In this document: piece by piece, positions 28,312 to 38,300 of the stretch
Layout: every line of letters starts with the position of its first letter
Numbering within the stretch: position 1 is the first letter of the stretch
The notes under the pieces: model-generated
What the model saw: only the letters and a program-made list of their open reading frames with translations
Database searches by the model: none
What the model was told of the DNA's origin: nothing
DNA from: Halopseudomonas xinjiangensis
GTDB lineage: Bacteria; Pseudomonadota; Gammaproteobacteria; Pseudomonadales; Pseudomonadaceae
Assembly: GCA_011050525.1 (NCBI GenBank)
Contig: DRFO01000030.1
Span: 124,001 to 188,000 of the forward strand
Reading direction: 5' to 3'
DNA length: 64,000 nt
Translations under genes and position numbers: made by a program

Positions 28312-29985
28312 TCATACGTCGGGGTACAGGCTCGCCAGTTGCTCAGGCGGCGCTTCACTGGCTTTCTTGCGGGTTTGTATAGCTACCCGCACTGCTCGCC
28401 AGAGCGGTTTGCCGCGCCATGGGGTATCGCAGTGCCCAAACAGACAGGCATTCAGATTGTCTAGTGCTTCCGATAACTCGGGATGGCGCGGCGCAAGCCC
28501 GACCAAACCGTCCGGATCCTGTTGTCGAGCCCAGGCCTCCAACGCTCTTCTTGCCTCCCCAGGGTGGTTGCCGCGGCAGGCTGCCTGCAGATCGCCCAAC
28601 GGGTTGCCCTGAATCTCGTCATCGAGATTTTCCTGCTCCTCGGGAAGGACCCTATCGGTGAGGGCGCGCCTGGCTCGGTGCAGCAACAGCAACGAGAAAC
28701 CAAGCGCTAGGCTGAGCAGCACACTTGATACTTGCCACGGCCAGACTGCAGGGTACTGTTGGGGTTCGACGCGCCCACTAATAACTGTTTCAGGCAGGCT
28801 GCTGGTAAAATTCTGATCACTGCTCACATTGAGCGTAACGGCATCCAGGCGGGCGGTTTGCAGGCTATCCAGCTGAGTATCCCACCAGTGCACTTCTACG
28901 GCGGGCAGCTGGTAGGAGCCTTCTGACTGGGCGACGAGCGCCACACTGTCCTGACGTAAACCCCGGACGCCACTATCCCTGGTTTTGTTTTCCAGCTTGG
29001 GCTGGTCTGCATAGAGCCTTAGGCGTTGTGCGGTCTGATCCGGGAGACTGTGCAGCACGGGCAACTGACTGGCGCTCAATCCTTCCGCCTCAAGGGTCAG
29101 AGTGCGGGTTAACGGTTCTCCGCTCAGCAGGTCGATTCCTGGGTCAGGTTGCCATTGTTGGCTCAGGTTTACCTGGCTGGCGGGAATCCATGGGGCTCCG
29201 GATGGGTAGTTCTCCGGGATAGGCTGTACCTCTAGAATAATGCTGGGCGAGCGTACCTGAACCACTTTGCCGGTTCGGGCAGAGAAGCGTGCCGAGGGGT
29301 CCCGTGCCTGAAGAATCGTCGCGCTGAACAGTTGGGAGGGGATTTCAAGATCGCCGCTTTGCTGGGCAAATACCGCATACCTGACCTCTATCACACCGTG
29401 CCGCACGCCATTGATGAGTCGTTCGTAATGCTGTGGCGAACCCAGGCTTTCGACTCGCGCATTGGGGATTTCCAGCCCGCTGAGCGTGGAGTCATCGTAT
29501 AGCGAAACCGAGTGGTAGACCCTCAGGGTCAACAATACCTGAGCCTGTACGTAGGGCGTCTCCGTGTCCACCTCGCTATCAATGAATACGGGCCCCATTT
29601 GCGCAACGGTGTCCTGTGCCGCCTGGGATGCCGAAAGAACCTCAAGGCTGATGGGCTTGCTCTGCATTTCCTCCAGGCGCACCGGGGGTATCACCACAAA
29701 GCCGGTTCGCTTCGGCGACAGGGTAATTATCCAGCGGGTTACCGGTTGCGCACGTCCGTCCAGTTTGCTGATCAGGCTGAGCTGCCTGCTACCCTGGATT
29801 TCAAAATGCTCTTCCAGAGGCGTGAAATCGGGCCGAGCAAAACGGCTGGCCGCTGCACTTTCCAATGTAAATTCCAGCGTTTCGCCTTCGACCAGCCGAG
29901 TGCGGTCGACGCTGGCTTCAAGGTCCGCATGGGCCAGGGTCGGGCAGAGCAAAAGAACCAGGTAAAGGAGAAAAGGTCTGGTCAT
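28312..29985 (-). CDS. batD: BatD-like protein (oxygen tolerance / DUF7939-type)
   Basis: 557 residues: signal peptide (cleavage about AHA-DL, residue 20), a large periplasmic region of Ig-like beta domains (VDRTRLVEGETLEFTLE at the start; further domains to about 390), one transmembrane helix (about 420-437), and a cytoplasmic alpha-helical tail. This is the BatD arrangement. It is the last gene of the moxR-bat operon; the ATG overlaps the batB stop by four bases. Bat proteins are thought to act with MoxR ATPases in envelope or metalloprotein maturation; the exact role is not established. Confidence 0.88.
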   Translation of the reverse strand: MTRPFLLYLVLLLCPTLAHADLEASVDRTRLVEGETLEFTLESAAASRFARPDFTPLEEHFEIQGSRQLSLISKLDGRAQPVTRWIITLSPKRTGFVVIPPVRLEEMQSKPISLEVLSASQAAQDTVAQMGPVFIDSEVDTETPYVQAQVLLTLRVYHSVSLYDDSTLSGLEIPNARVESLGSPQHYERLINGVRHGVIEVRYAVFAQQSGDLEIPSQLFSATILQARDPSARFSARTGKVVQVRSPSIILEVQPIPENYPSGAPWIPASQVNLSQQWQPDPGIDLLSGEPLTRTLTLEAEGLSASQLPVLHSLPDQTAQRLRLYADQPKLENKTRDSGVRGLRQDSVALVAQSEGSYQLPAVEVHWWDTQLDSLQTARLDAVTLNVSSDQNFTSSLPETVISGRVEPQQYPAVWPWQVSSVLLSLALGFSLLLLHRARRALTDRVLPEEQENLDDEIQGNPLGDLQAACRGNHPGEARRALEAWARQQDPDGLVGLAPRHPELSEALDNLNACLFGHCDTPWRGKPLWRAVRVAIQTRKKASEAPPEQLASLYPDV

Positions 29986-31769
29986 TCCTGCGCACCATCT
30001 TGTTGACGTAGATGCTGATAGAGAAACTTGCGCCGCAGCAGCTCGGCCGGATCATCGGGTATGTCTTCAAGCCACTGCTGCATGGACAGCTGCTGCTCCC
30101 GCTGCTCGTTTGGCGTCAATTCATCCAGTGCTATGCCGTCACGCTCGGGCTCCTGATCCATGGCGCCTTGCTGTTCGGTCTGGCTGTCCATTGCGGTATC
30201 CCCGCTGGCGGCAGAGGGAGGCGAATTGCTCCCATTGGCTGGCCCAGTGTCGGCGTTTTGTTCTTCACTTTCCTGCATGGGCTGATCTTCGCCGTCCGTC
30301 TGCGTCTGCGTCTGCGTCTCGGGTTGGTCGTCGGGAGCGGTTGCATCATTCTCTGCACTGGCCGCAGGCTCCGCTGATTCGGCCTGCTGATTTTTCTTCT
30401 GTTCTTCCAGCCACTCTTCTACGCGCCGCCGATTATGTCGTGCGCCCTGGTGATTAGGCGCACGCGTCAGCGCCTGTTCAAAGGCTTCCAGGGATTCATC
30501 GTAACGTCCAATCATTGCCAGGGAGGTACCGTAGTTGAAGTGATGGTCCGGATTGTCCGGGTCCTGGCTTATCAGCTTCGCGTAAGCCTCGCTGGCAGCT
30601 TCATGGTTGCCTGACTGATACCAGGCCCAGCCACGCCATGCCGGATCTTCGAAAAGCGCGGCAGCTTCCGCCGGCTTGTCTTGCCGCAAAAGCTCAGCTG
30701 CTTGCTGGTCCGGCCGCTGCCATAGATCGTCCCAGGCGGCTTCGGCAGGTGCAGGCAGCAACGCGAGGCAGCAAAGCAAACCCAGCCAGCCACGCCGGGC
30801 TCCCAGGGCAGCCAGAGGCAACAACAGCAGGACCAGCCAGTGGCCTTTGTCCTGAAACGAAAGCTGTCGTTCGGCGGCGACCGATATCGATGTTCGATTG
30901 TTCTGAAGCAGGTGATGCAGATCGCTGTCATCCAGTGTCAGCCCATGGTATCCGGACCCATTTCGACGAGCCACACCGGCCAGGGCCTGGCTGTCGAGTC
31001 GGGCCAGCAGGATCCGGCCCTCGGCGTCGCGCATGAATTCACCCTCGGCGAGCGCAACGGGTGATCCGCTGGCCGTGCCTATTCCCAGGATATTCAGTTG
31101 GGGACCGAGCAGGCGTGCATGCTCTTCCAGCGCCTCGAGATCAGCCCCTTCAGCGCCGCTGGTCATCAGCAGAATCTGGGCGCTGCGCTTGGGTAACTGG
31201 CTGATCATGTGGCTGGCCAGGGTCAGCGCCTGAGCCACATCGCGGCCTGGGTTGGGCATGATGGCTGGCTCCAGTGCACCCAGCAGATTAGCGAGCGTAG
31301 TGTGGTCCGTGCTCAATGGCGTCACACGGTGAGCACTTCCGGCATAGGCGACCAACGCGATGTGATAGTCGTCGGGGAGCGCCAGGATGTCACGGACCTT
31401 GCGCTTGGCACGTTCGAGCCGGTTCGGGCTGATATCCTCGGCGAGCATGTTGTGCGAGACGTCCAGCGCAACCACGATGGCGGATTGCTCGATCCGAGCG
31501 GTATCCATGTCAGCCTCCCATGCCGGCCCGGCGAGAGCCAGCGCTGCCAGCGACCAGCAGCAGCCCAGCAATGCGTAGCGATAGAGGCCGGCGCCGTGCT
31601 CATTACGTTGTAACAGCCAGTGGCTCATCCTTACTGGCAGTAGCGCTTCCCAGCCCGAGCGACGATGCATTCGCTGATAGAGGAACCAGCACAATCCCCA
31701 GGCCGGAATCAGCGCCAGTAACCAGACCGGGCGTAGAAAGGTGAACCCCGGGAAAACGTCAAACCACAT
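29982..31769 (-). CDS. BatB-BatC fusion: VWA domain plus TPR membrane protein
   Basis: 595 residues from ATG 31769 (SD GGGAGG). N-terminal two helices (about 10-30, 63-80), VWA domain (about 95-290), another pair of hydrophobic segments (about 310-345) with an AEAAW-type boundary, TPR repeats (about 395-450, e.g. HFNYGTSLAMIGRYDESLEAFEQAL) and a long Glu/Gln/Thr-rich tail ending near the membrane-distal C-terminus. In many bacteria batB and batC are separate. The VWA metal site reads D103-V-S-H-N107 instead of DxSxS, so the third MIDAS residue of the first motif is changed. The operon neighbours overlap on both sides. Confidence 0.87.
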   Translation of the reverse strand: MWFDVFPGFTFLRPVWLLALIPAWGLCWFLYQRMHRRSGWEALLPVRMSHWLLQRNEHGAGLYRYALLGCCWSLAALALAGPAWEADMDTARIEQSAIVVALDVSHNMLAEDISPNRLERAKRKVRDILALPDDYHIALVAYAGSAHRVTPLSTDHTTLANLLGALEPAIMPNPGRDVAQALTLASHMISQLPKRSAQILLMTSGAEGADLEALEEHARLLGPQLNILGIGTASGSPVALAEGEFMRDAEGRILLARLDSQALAGVARRNGSGYHGLTLDDSDLHHLLQNNRTSISVAAERQLSFQDKGHWLVLLLLPLAALGARRGWLGLLCCLALLPAPAEAAWDDLWQRPDQQAAELLRQDKPAEAAALFEDPAWRGWAWYQSGNHEAASEAYAKLISQDPDNPDHHFNYGTSLAMIGRYDESLEAFEQALTRAPNHQGARHNRRRVEEWLEEQKKNQQAESAEPAASAENDATAPDDQPETQTQTQTDGEDQPMQESEEQNADTGPANGSNSPPSAASGDTAMDSQTEQQGAMDQEPERDGIALDELTPNEQREQQLSMQQWLEDIPDDPAELLRRKFLYQHLRQQDGAQE

Positions 31770-32748
31770 AGCGCCTCCCTTGCCAACTGGCAAAGCCCAT
31801 GGTCATCAGCAGGGCCAGGCCCAACGGGTAAGGATACAGCGGCTCCATCCGGTGCCGTCGGCCGCTTTCGCGCAGCGCTGGCTCCAGTTCGTCCATGCGC
31901 TGATAAATCGCTTCGAAACTATCCGCGTCGCGAGCCCGGAAATACTCGCCCCCGGTAAGCAGGGCGATTTCCTTGAGGGTTCCTTCGTCGAGATCGGTTG
32001 ATGGGTCGACTTCTCTGCTCATCAGGCTGCTGCTATCGGCGGCGGGGAGATTTTCGGCGCCGATCCCGATGCTGAAAATGCGGATGCCGTGGGTAGCGGC
32101 GAGCCGCGCCGCCTGCACGGGGCTGATACGTCCGGCATTGCTTGCTCCGTCAGTCACCAGCAGCAGAACCCGCTGGTCGGCAGGTCGGTCCTCGAGCCGC
32201 TTTATCGCCAGGCCGATAGCGTCGCCGATGGAGGTTGTGCGCCCGGCGAGCCCGGTGAAGGATTCCTCCAGCCAGATCTTCACGCTTTCCCGGTCATGTG
32301 TCAGGGGCGCCTGTATATAGGCCTGCGAGCCGAAGAGTATCAAGCCTAGACGGTCTCCGTGCCGCCGGTCGATAAAGTCGCCAAGCATCTTCTTGACCAG
32401 CGTCAGGCGTTCAACTTCTTCTCCATCCAGGCGCATGTCCCGAAATTCCATGCTGCCGGACAGGTCGATGGCCAACATCATATCCCTGCCGGTAATGCTC
32501 ATCGGTAGCGGTTCGCCTAGCCACTGAGGTCGGGCGGCGGCGGTAATCAACAAGAGCCAGACGAACATGAACAGCCAACTGGTATTGCTGGATTCCGCTA
32601 CCGGTTGTGCCGGGCGGATGCGCTCCAGACGCTGCAGAAAGCTGACCTGCAGCGCAGGCGAGCCGCCGCGCGCTGAGGGCACGAGTCTGCGAACCAGCCA
32701 GGGTAGCGGTAGTAGAAGAAAGGCCGCGAGCCACTGAAACTCAAACAT
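31759..32748 (-). CDS. batA: BatA-like VWA domain membrane protein
   Basis: 329 residues: N-terminal helices (about 5-20 and 58-72), VWA domain (about 88-280) with intact MIDAS AIDLSGS (Asp95, Ser97, Ser99), GRTTSIGDAI threonine motif and VTDGASN aspartate, and a C-terminal helix (about 308-322). This contrasts with the altered site in the adjacent BatB. Start 32748 overlaps the preceding DUF4381 end, and its stop overlaps batB by 11 bases. Probably metal-dependent adhesion to partner proteins in the inner membrane. Confidence 0.92.
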   Translation of the reverse strand: MFEFQWLAAFLLLPLPWLVRRLVPSARGGSPALQVSFLQRLERIRPAQPVAESSNTSWLFMFVWLLLITAAARPQWLGEPLPMSITGRDMMLAIDLSGSMEFRDMRLDGEEVERLTLVKKMLGDFIDRRHGDRLGLILFGSQAYIQAPLTHDRESVKIWLEESFTGLAGRTTSIGDAIGLAIKRLEDRPADQRVLLLVTDGASNAGRISPVQAARLAATHGIRIFSIGIGAENLPAADSSSLMSREVDPSTDLDEGTLKEIALLTGGEYFRARDADSFEAIYQRMDELEPALRESGRRHRMEPLYPYPLGLALLMTMGFASWQGRRYVV

Positions 32749-33202
32749 GATTGTGGCGCATCCAGCGAGTCATCTCTCGCTTCAGGGCATGCCGCTGCGC
32801 CCCGGTAAGCTTGATCGCCGGACGATAAAGCGCTGAGCCCAGCGGCTGCAATACCGTGCGCTGAGGTTTTGGGTAGCGTCTGCAGAGATAGTCCAGCCAT
32901 ACCTCGCCGTGCAGTCTGGTGGCGGCTTCCTGCCCTTGGCGTTTGAGCAGCCTTTTGATCAATGAATTCATGGCGGTGAGCCATTCCCTGTCGGGCAATT
33001 GATCGTCGATCACCTCCAGTGCGGCGCGGGATTTCTGCTGCGAGAGATTGTGGCGTCTGACTATCCGTATCAGCCAGGGCATTAACAGCAGCATCACCAC
33101 AAGCGCAGCGGCGACCATCCACCAGCCAGGCGCCAACGGCCACCAGGGAACCGGTGGGGGAGGGCTCGGCTGAATCAGCAGCCCCTGCAAGGTTTCGTTC
33201 AT
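32741..33202 (-). CDS. DUF4381 membrane protein of the moxR-bat operon
   Basis: 153 residues: proline-rich start (PSPPPPVPWWPLAPGWW), a single transmembrane helix (about 30-50), then a basic cytoplasmic helical domain (RLHGEVWLDYLCRRYPKP). This matches DUF4381, found between DUF58 and VWA genes in proteobacterial mox/bat clusters. ATGA overlap with the DUF58 stop and overlap with batA indicate coupled translation. Function not known; likely a structural part of the complex. Confidence 0.85.
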   Translation of the reverse strand: MNETLQGLLIQPSPPPPVPWWPLAPGWWMVAAALVVMLLLMPWLIRIVRRHNLSQQKSRAALEVIDDQLPDREWLTAMNSLIKRLLKRQGQEAATRLHGEVWLDYLCRRYPKPQRTVLQPLGSALYRPAIKLTGAQRHALKREMTRWMRHNHV

Positions 33203-34152
33203 GATGTGGCCCTGGCTGAGCGATGGCCAAGCATGCTACGCAGCTGGTCCACCGCCGGCTGGCTGGTTACCAGCTCGTTGAGCCCACAGCGCAATCGTCT
33301 GGCCAGGCGTTGCCAGGCCTGTTGCTGGGCGATGAACTGCTGTCGGTAAGCTTCCCTAAGCTCCGGTTCGCGCGTATCCAGCGTGAGCTTGAGATCGTTC
33401 TGCACAAAATCCAGTTCGCCGTAGGCGGGGAGTTCAGCATCCAGCGGGTCATGTACGGGAAGCAGTATCAGGTCGTTGTGGGCAGCCAGGGGAATCAGCA
33501 GTGACTGGTTCATGTGTTCTACGGCGGCGTGGTCGCAGAGCATATAAATGATGCTGCCTGGTCTGATGATCTCTCGGCTGTGTCGCAACGCGAGATTCAA
33601 GGGTTCGGACTGTTCGGAAATAGCCTCGCCGCCGCCCGCTTGCAGAGCATGGTTGGCGTCGATCAACAATCGGAACAGCTGGAGAATTGCCTGGCGGCTG
33701 CGACGGGGACGCACCTCATGGCACTGTTCCCGGGTAAAAATCAGCCCTCCGACGCGGTCACTGTGCGACAGAGCGGTCCAGGCGATCAATGCGCAAGCCT
33801 CCGCTGCCAGCACGGATTTGAAACTGTAGCGGCTGCCCAGGAACAACCGATTGCTTTGCTCGCAAATGATAAAGACGGGGCGTTCCCGCTCCTCATTGAA
33901 GACCTTGGTATGCACCTTCTGAGTGCGTGCGGTTACCCGCCAATCGATGCTGCGAATGTCATCGCCGGGTTGATAGGCCCTGACCTGATCAAAATCAACA
34001 CCGCGCCCGCGCAGGCGCGAATACTGGCGTCCGGTCTGCCGGCTGGTGCGCATCGGTCGGCTGAACAGCGGAAGCTCCTGACAATGCCGGCGGGCTTCGA
34101 GCAGACACTCAAGCGTCACCTGGACAAGCGGATCGTTACTGCCTGGGATCAT
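33199..34152 (-). CDS. DUF58 domain protein
   Basis: 317 residues. The family signature RGVDFDQVRAYQPGDDIRSIDWRVTAR (about 48-75) is intact, followed by a VWA-like fold with FIICEQSNRLFLGS in place of a classical MIDAS. Soluble here, without the N-terminal helices seen in some homologues. Two bases separate it from the moxR stop. Expected to be the adaptor between the MoxR ATPase and the BatA/BatB membrane proteins (inference from conserved neighbourhood). Confidence 0.9.
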   Translation of the reverse strand: MIPGSNDPLVQVTLECLLEARRHCQELPLFSRPMRTSRQTGRQYSRLRGRGVDFDQVRAYQPGDDIRSIDWRVTARTQKVHTKVFNEERERPVFIICEQSNRLFLGSRYSFKSVLAAEACALIAWTALSHSDRVGGLIFTREQCHEVRPRRSRQAILQLFRLLIDANHALQAGGGEAISEQSEPLNLALRHSREIIRPGSIIYMLCDHAAVEHMNQSLLIPLAAHNDLILLPVHDPLDAELPAYGELDFVQNDLKLTLDTREPELREAYRQQFIAQQQAWQRLARRLRCGLNELVTSQPAVDQLRSMLGHRSARATS

Positions 34153-34154
34153 CT

Positions 34155-35114
34155 TCAGACCACTGCGACGGATTCGAGCAGCAGGGCGATGGCACGGTCC
34201 GCATCGACGCCGGCCGCTTCAGCTTCGAAGCTGAGCATCAGGCGATGGCGCAGAACGTCATGGATAATGGCCTGCACATCCTCCGGACTGACGAAGTCCC
34301 GGCCAGCCAGCCAGGCATGGGCTCGGGCGCAACGATCCAGCGCTATGGTGCCCCTCGGACTGGCGCCCAGCTGTAGCCATTCGGCTAGTTGCGGGTTGTA
34401 CATCTCGGGCCGCCGGGTCGCCATGATCAGCTGAATCAGGTATTCCTCGACCGCCTCGGCCATGAACAGGTCAAGCACTTCCTGGCGAGCGGCAAAAATG
34501 GTTTCCTGGCTCAAGCGTTCTGCCATGCTCGGTTCAATGCCACGTGCCTCTCCCCGGGCCAGTTGCAGTATCTGGCGTTCGAGCGCGGCGTCTGGAAAGC
34601 CGATACGCACATGCATGAGAAACCGGTCGAGCTGGGCTTCCGGCAGGGGATAAGTGCCCTCCTGTTCGATCGGGTTCTGGGTCGCCATCACCATGAACAG
34701 CTCGGGCAGCGGATAGGTTTGCCGGCCAATACTGACCTGTCGTTCCGCCATGGCCTCAAGCAGTGCAGACTGGACCTTGGCGGGGGCACGGTTTATTTCA
34801 TCGGCGAGCACAAGGTGGTGAAAGATAGGCCCTTGCTGGAAGCTGAAGCTGGCCGTTTCAGGGCGGTAAATCTCGGTGCCGGTGATATCGGCGGGGAGCA
34901 GGTCGGGGGTGAACTGCACCCGGTGGAAATCCGCCTCGATGCCTTCGGACAGTACCTTGATCGCCTTGGTCTTGGCCAGTCCGGGAGCGCCCTCCACCAG
35001 AACGTGCCCACCAGCCAGGAGACAGATAAGCATCCGGTCGATCAGCTGTTCCTGTCCGAAAATCTGCTCGCCCATGAAGGTCTTGAGTTTTAGCAGCGAA
35101 TCAAGGTGCGTCAT
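34155..35114 (-). CDS. MoxR-family AAA+ ATPase
   Basis: 319 residues. Walker A GAPGLAKTKAI (about 40-50), Walker B LADEINRAPAK (about 105-115), sensor 1 MATQNPIEQEGTYPLPEAQLDRF (about 140-162) and the C-terminal lid with SPRGTIAL are characteristic. MoxR ATPases act as chaperones with VWA partners. It is the first gene of the minus-strand operon ending with batD, so the promoter should lie in 35115-35300, shared with divergent gdhB. The ribosome site before ATG 35114 is weak. Confidence 0.93.
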   Translation of the reverse strand: MTHLDSLLKLKTFMGEQIFGQEQLIDRMLICLLAGGHVLVEGAPGLAKTKAIKVLSEGIEADFHRVQFTPDLLPADITGTEIYRPETASFSFQQGPIFHHLVLADEINRAPAKVQSALLEAMAERQVSIGRQTYPLPELFMVMATQNPIEQEGTYPLPEAQLDRFLMHVRIGFPDAALERQILQLARGEARGIEPSMAERLSQETIFAARQEVLDLFMAEAVEEYLIQLIMATRRPEMYNPQLAEWLQLGASPRGTIALDRCARAHAWLAGRDFVSPEDVQAIIHDVLRHRLMLSFEAEAAGVDADRAIALLLESVAVV

Positions 35115-35300
35115 ACATGATGTCCATAAATACGAGGGATATTCCTTGTAACCGTCACTTTACCGAAAACCCTTTGGTCTAGACTAACTTCGGAGGAACT
35201 ATTTTATAGTCATTGCATCAGTGACTGCACCCGCTGCTATTGCTTCTCAACCTTATACGCCTCATTTGAGTCGACTGTGCGATCGCCAACCGGAGGAACC

Positions 35301-38300
35301 ATGGCATTTATCATGGCCAACAGTAAGTATGAATTTCTTGAGATACTGCAGAATCGTCTGCAGAAACATGTTGAGCCGACCGAGAAAGGCGATATCGCAC
35401 GTTTCAACCAGCAATTCTTCGGCATCGTTCCCCTGGAAGAGCTTTCCGACCGGCATGATTCGGATCTGCTTGGATGTACCTTGTCATTCTGGCGCTTCTT
35501 CCAGCAGTTCGACGGCATGGAACAGAAGATCCGCGTGTTTAACCCTGAGACTCAGCAGCATGGCTGGGAGTCAACCCATTCGGTAGTAGAAATACTACAC
35601 AGGGATTCGCCTTTTCTGGTGGATTCGGTGCGGATGGAACTGAAGCGCCAGGGGCACATGATCCATACCCTGCAAAACAGTGTGATGCAGGTGGAGCGAG
35701 ACGGGCAAGGCCAACTGATAGCGGTACACGATCCGGTTCAGAAATCCGCAGCTGCCTGTCCGGAATCGGTCATGTTTATTGAGATCGACCGCTGCTCCAG
35801 TTCGAGGGAGCTCAGAGCGGTGCAATCGGGGCTGGTGGACGCGCTTGCCCACGTCCGGGCAGCGGTGGGCGATTTCCCTGCCATGACTCAGCGTCTGAGG
35901 AACGTCGTAGAAGGCCTGAACGGGGAGACACAGCCGTTTTTCAGTGTCGAAGAGCGTGAGGAGGCAAAGGCGTTCCTCGAGTGGTTGCTGGCCGACCATT
36001 TTACCTTTCTTGGTTATGAGTGCTTTTCCATCCGGGAAGGCCTTCCTTCAGGCCGCCTGGGCATTCAGGGTGAGCAGAGTCTTGGTGTGTCGGCACACAA
36101 TCCACTGGATGACATTACCGATGGACTGCCCGAGGAGGTGCTCGGATATCTTCAGGCGCCGGTATTGCTTTCATTTGCCAAGGCGTCGCGCTTCAGCCGG
36201 GTGCATCGTCCCGCTTATCCGGATTACGTGTCGGTACGGGAAGTCAATGAGCAGGGCGAGGTGCTCGCCGAGCATCGGTTCATGGGTCTGTATACTTCCC
36301 GGGTTTATACCGATAGCGTGAACAACATTCCGCATTTGCGGCGCAAGGTGGAGCAGCTCAGGAGCGAAGTGGGGCTGAACCCGGAAAGTCACCTGGGCAA
36401 GGACCTGGACCGGGTTTTACAGGTGTTGCCTCGGGATGATCTGTTTCAAATGTCGCGGGAGCTGCTGCGTGACACGGTGGTGAGTATCGTGCAGATGCAG
36501 GAGCGGGCCCGTATCCGGCTTTTTCTGCGTCGCGGTAACTACGGGCGCTTCTACTATTGCCTGGCTTATGTTCCCCGGGATATCTATTCCACGGATATTC
36601 GCATGAAGATCCAGCGAGTTCTGATGGATCGTCTGCAATCTACCGAGTGCGAATTCTGGACCTACTTCTCCGAATCGGTACTTACCCGAACCCAGTTCAT
36701 CCTTAGGGTCGACCCTACCAAAATCCAGGAAATAGACCACGTGAAAATCGAGCAGGACGTCATTCAGGCGTGTCGAAGCTGGCACGACGATTTCAACGAT
36801 CGCCTGCACGATAGTCTCGGTGAGGCCGGCGCGACCGAAGCCTGGTCCGATTTCGGCGGCAGCTTTCCGGCAGGTTACAGCGAGCGCTTCACTACCGCTT
36901 CGGCGGTGGTGGATCTCAAGCATCTGCTTGCTTTGAATCAGGAAAATCCGCTGGGTATGAGCTTCTATCAGCCGCTGACGCAGAAGACCGGTGTGCTGCA
37001 CTGCAAGCTTTATCATGTGGATCAGCCCTTACCGCTCTCGGACGTCATGCCGATACTGGAGAACCTGGGGCTGCGTGTTATGGGCGAATTCCCCTTTTCC
37101 ATCGAGCGCGCCGATGGCAAAACGTTCTGGATACATGACTTCGAATTTACCTACGCACTGGATAGTGGTCAGGATATTCAGGAGGTCAACCAGCTATTCC
37201 GTGACGCCTTCATCACTGTATGGCGAGGTCAGGCGGAGAACGACGCCTTCAACCGGTTGGTGCTGCTGTCCAGCATGTCCTGGCGTGATGTGGCGCTGCT
37301 GCGCACCTACGCGCGCTATATCAAGCAGATCCGTATGGGTTTCGAGCTGCCGTACCTGGCGAATACCCTGGTGGCTCATGCCCCGGTGGCAAGGGAGCTG
37401 GTGAGACTGTTCAAAACCCGTTTCTACCTGGCGCGCAAATCATCCGCAGCGGAGTTGGAAGAAAAGCTCGAGCAGGCCATTATCTCCGCGCTCGAGGGCG
37501 TCGCTGTGCTCAATGAGGATCGGATATTGAGGCGTTACCTTGACCTGATCAAGGCGACCCTGCGCACCAACTTCTATCAGAACGATTCTAGCGGCCAGCC
37601 CAAGGATTACATCAGCATCAAGCTGGACCCGCAGCGCATTCCCGAGCTGCCGTTACCGCGCCCAATGTACGAAGTATACGTCTACTCGCCACGCTTCGAA
37701 GGGGTGCACCTGCGCGGAGGCAAGGTCGCTCGAGGTGGACTGCGCTGGTCGGACCGGGAAGAGGATTACCGGACCGAGGTGCTGGGCCTGGTCAAGGCGC
37801 AGCAGGTAAAGAACGCGGTGATCGTGCCGGTCGGGGCCAAGGGTGGCTTTGTTCCCCGACGCTTGCCCGTGGGCGGTACCCGCGACGAAGTGCAGCAGGA
37901 GGCTATTGCGTGCTATCGACTGTTCATTCAAGGGCTTCTGGACCTGACTGACAACCTGGTCGATGGCGTGGTGGTGCCTCCGTCACAGGTCGTCCGCCAC
38001 GATGAGGATGATCCTTACCTGGTGGTGGCCGCCGATAAGGGCACTGCCACTTTTTCCGATATCGCTAATGGCATTGCTGCCGATTACGATTTCTGGCTGG
38101 GCGATGCCTTTGCGTCGGGAGGCTCGGCGGGATACGACCACAAGCAAATGGGCATTACTGCCAAAGGCGCCTGGGTGTCAGTGCAACGTCACTTCCGAGA
38201 GCTGGGCCTGAATATTCAGGAAGAATCCGTTACGGTGCTGGGCATTGGGGATATGGGTGGCGACGTTTTCGGCAATGGCATGCTGCTGTCGCGCAAGCTG

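Noticed and set aside
33514-34434. 306-codon plus-strand frame opposite DUF58 and moxR
   Set aside because: Crosses a gene boundary of the real minus-strand operon and has no domain; composition shadow.
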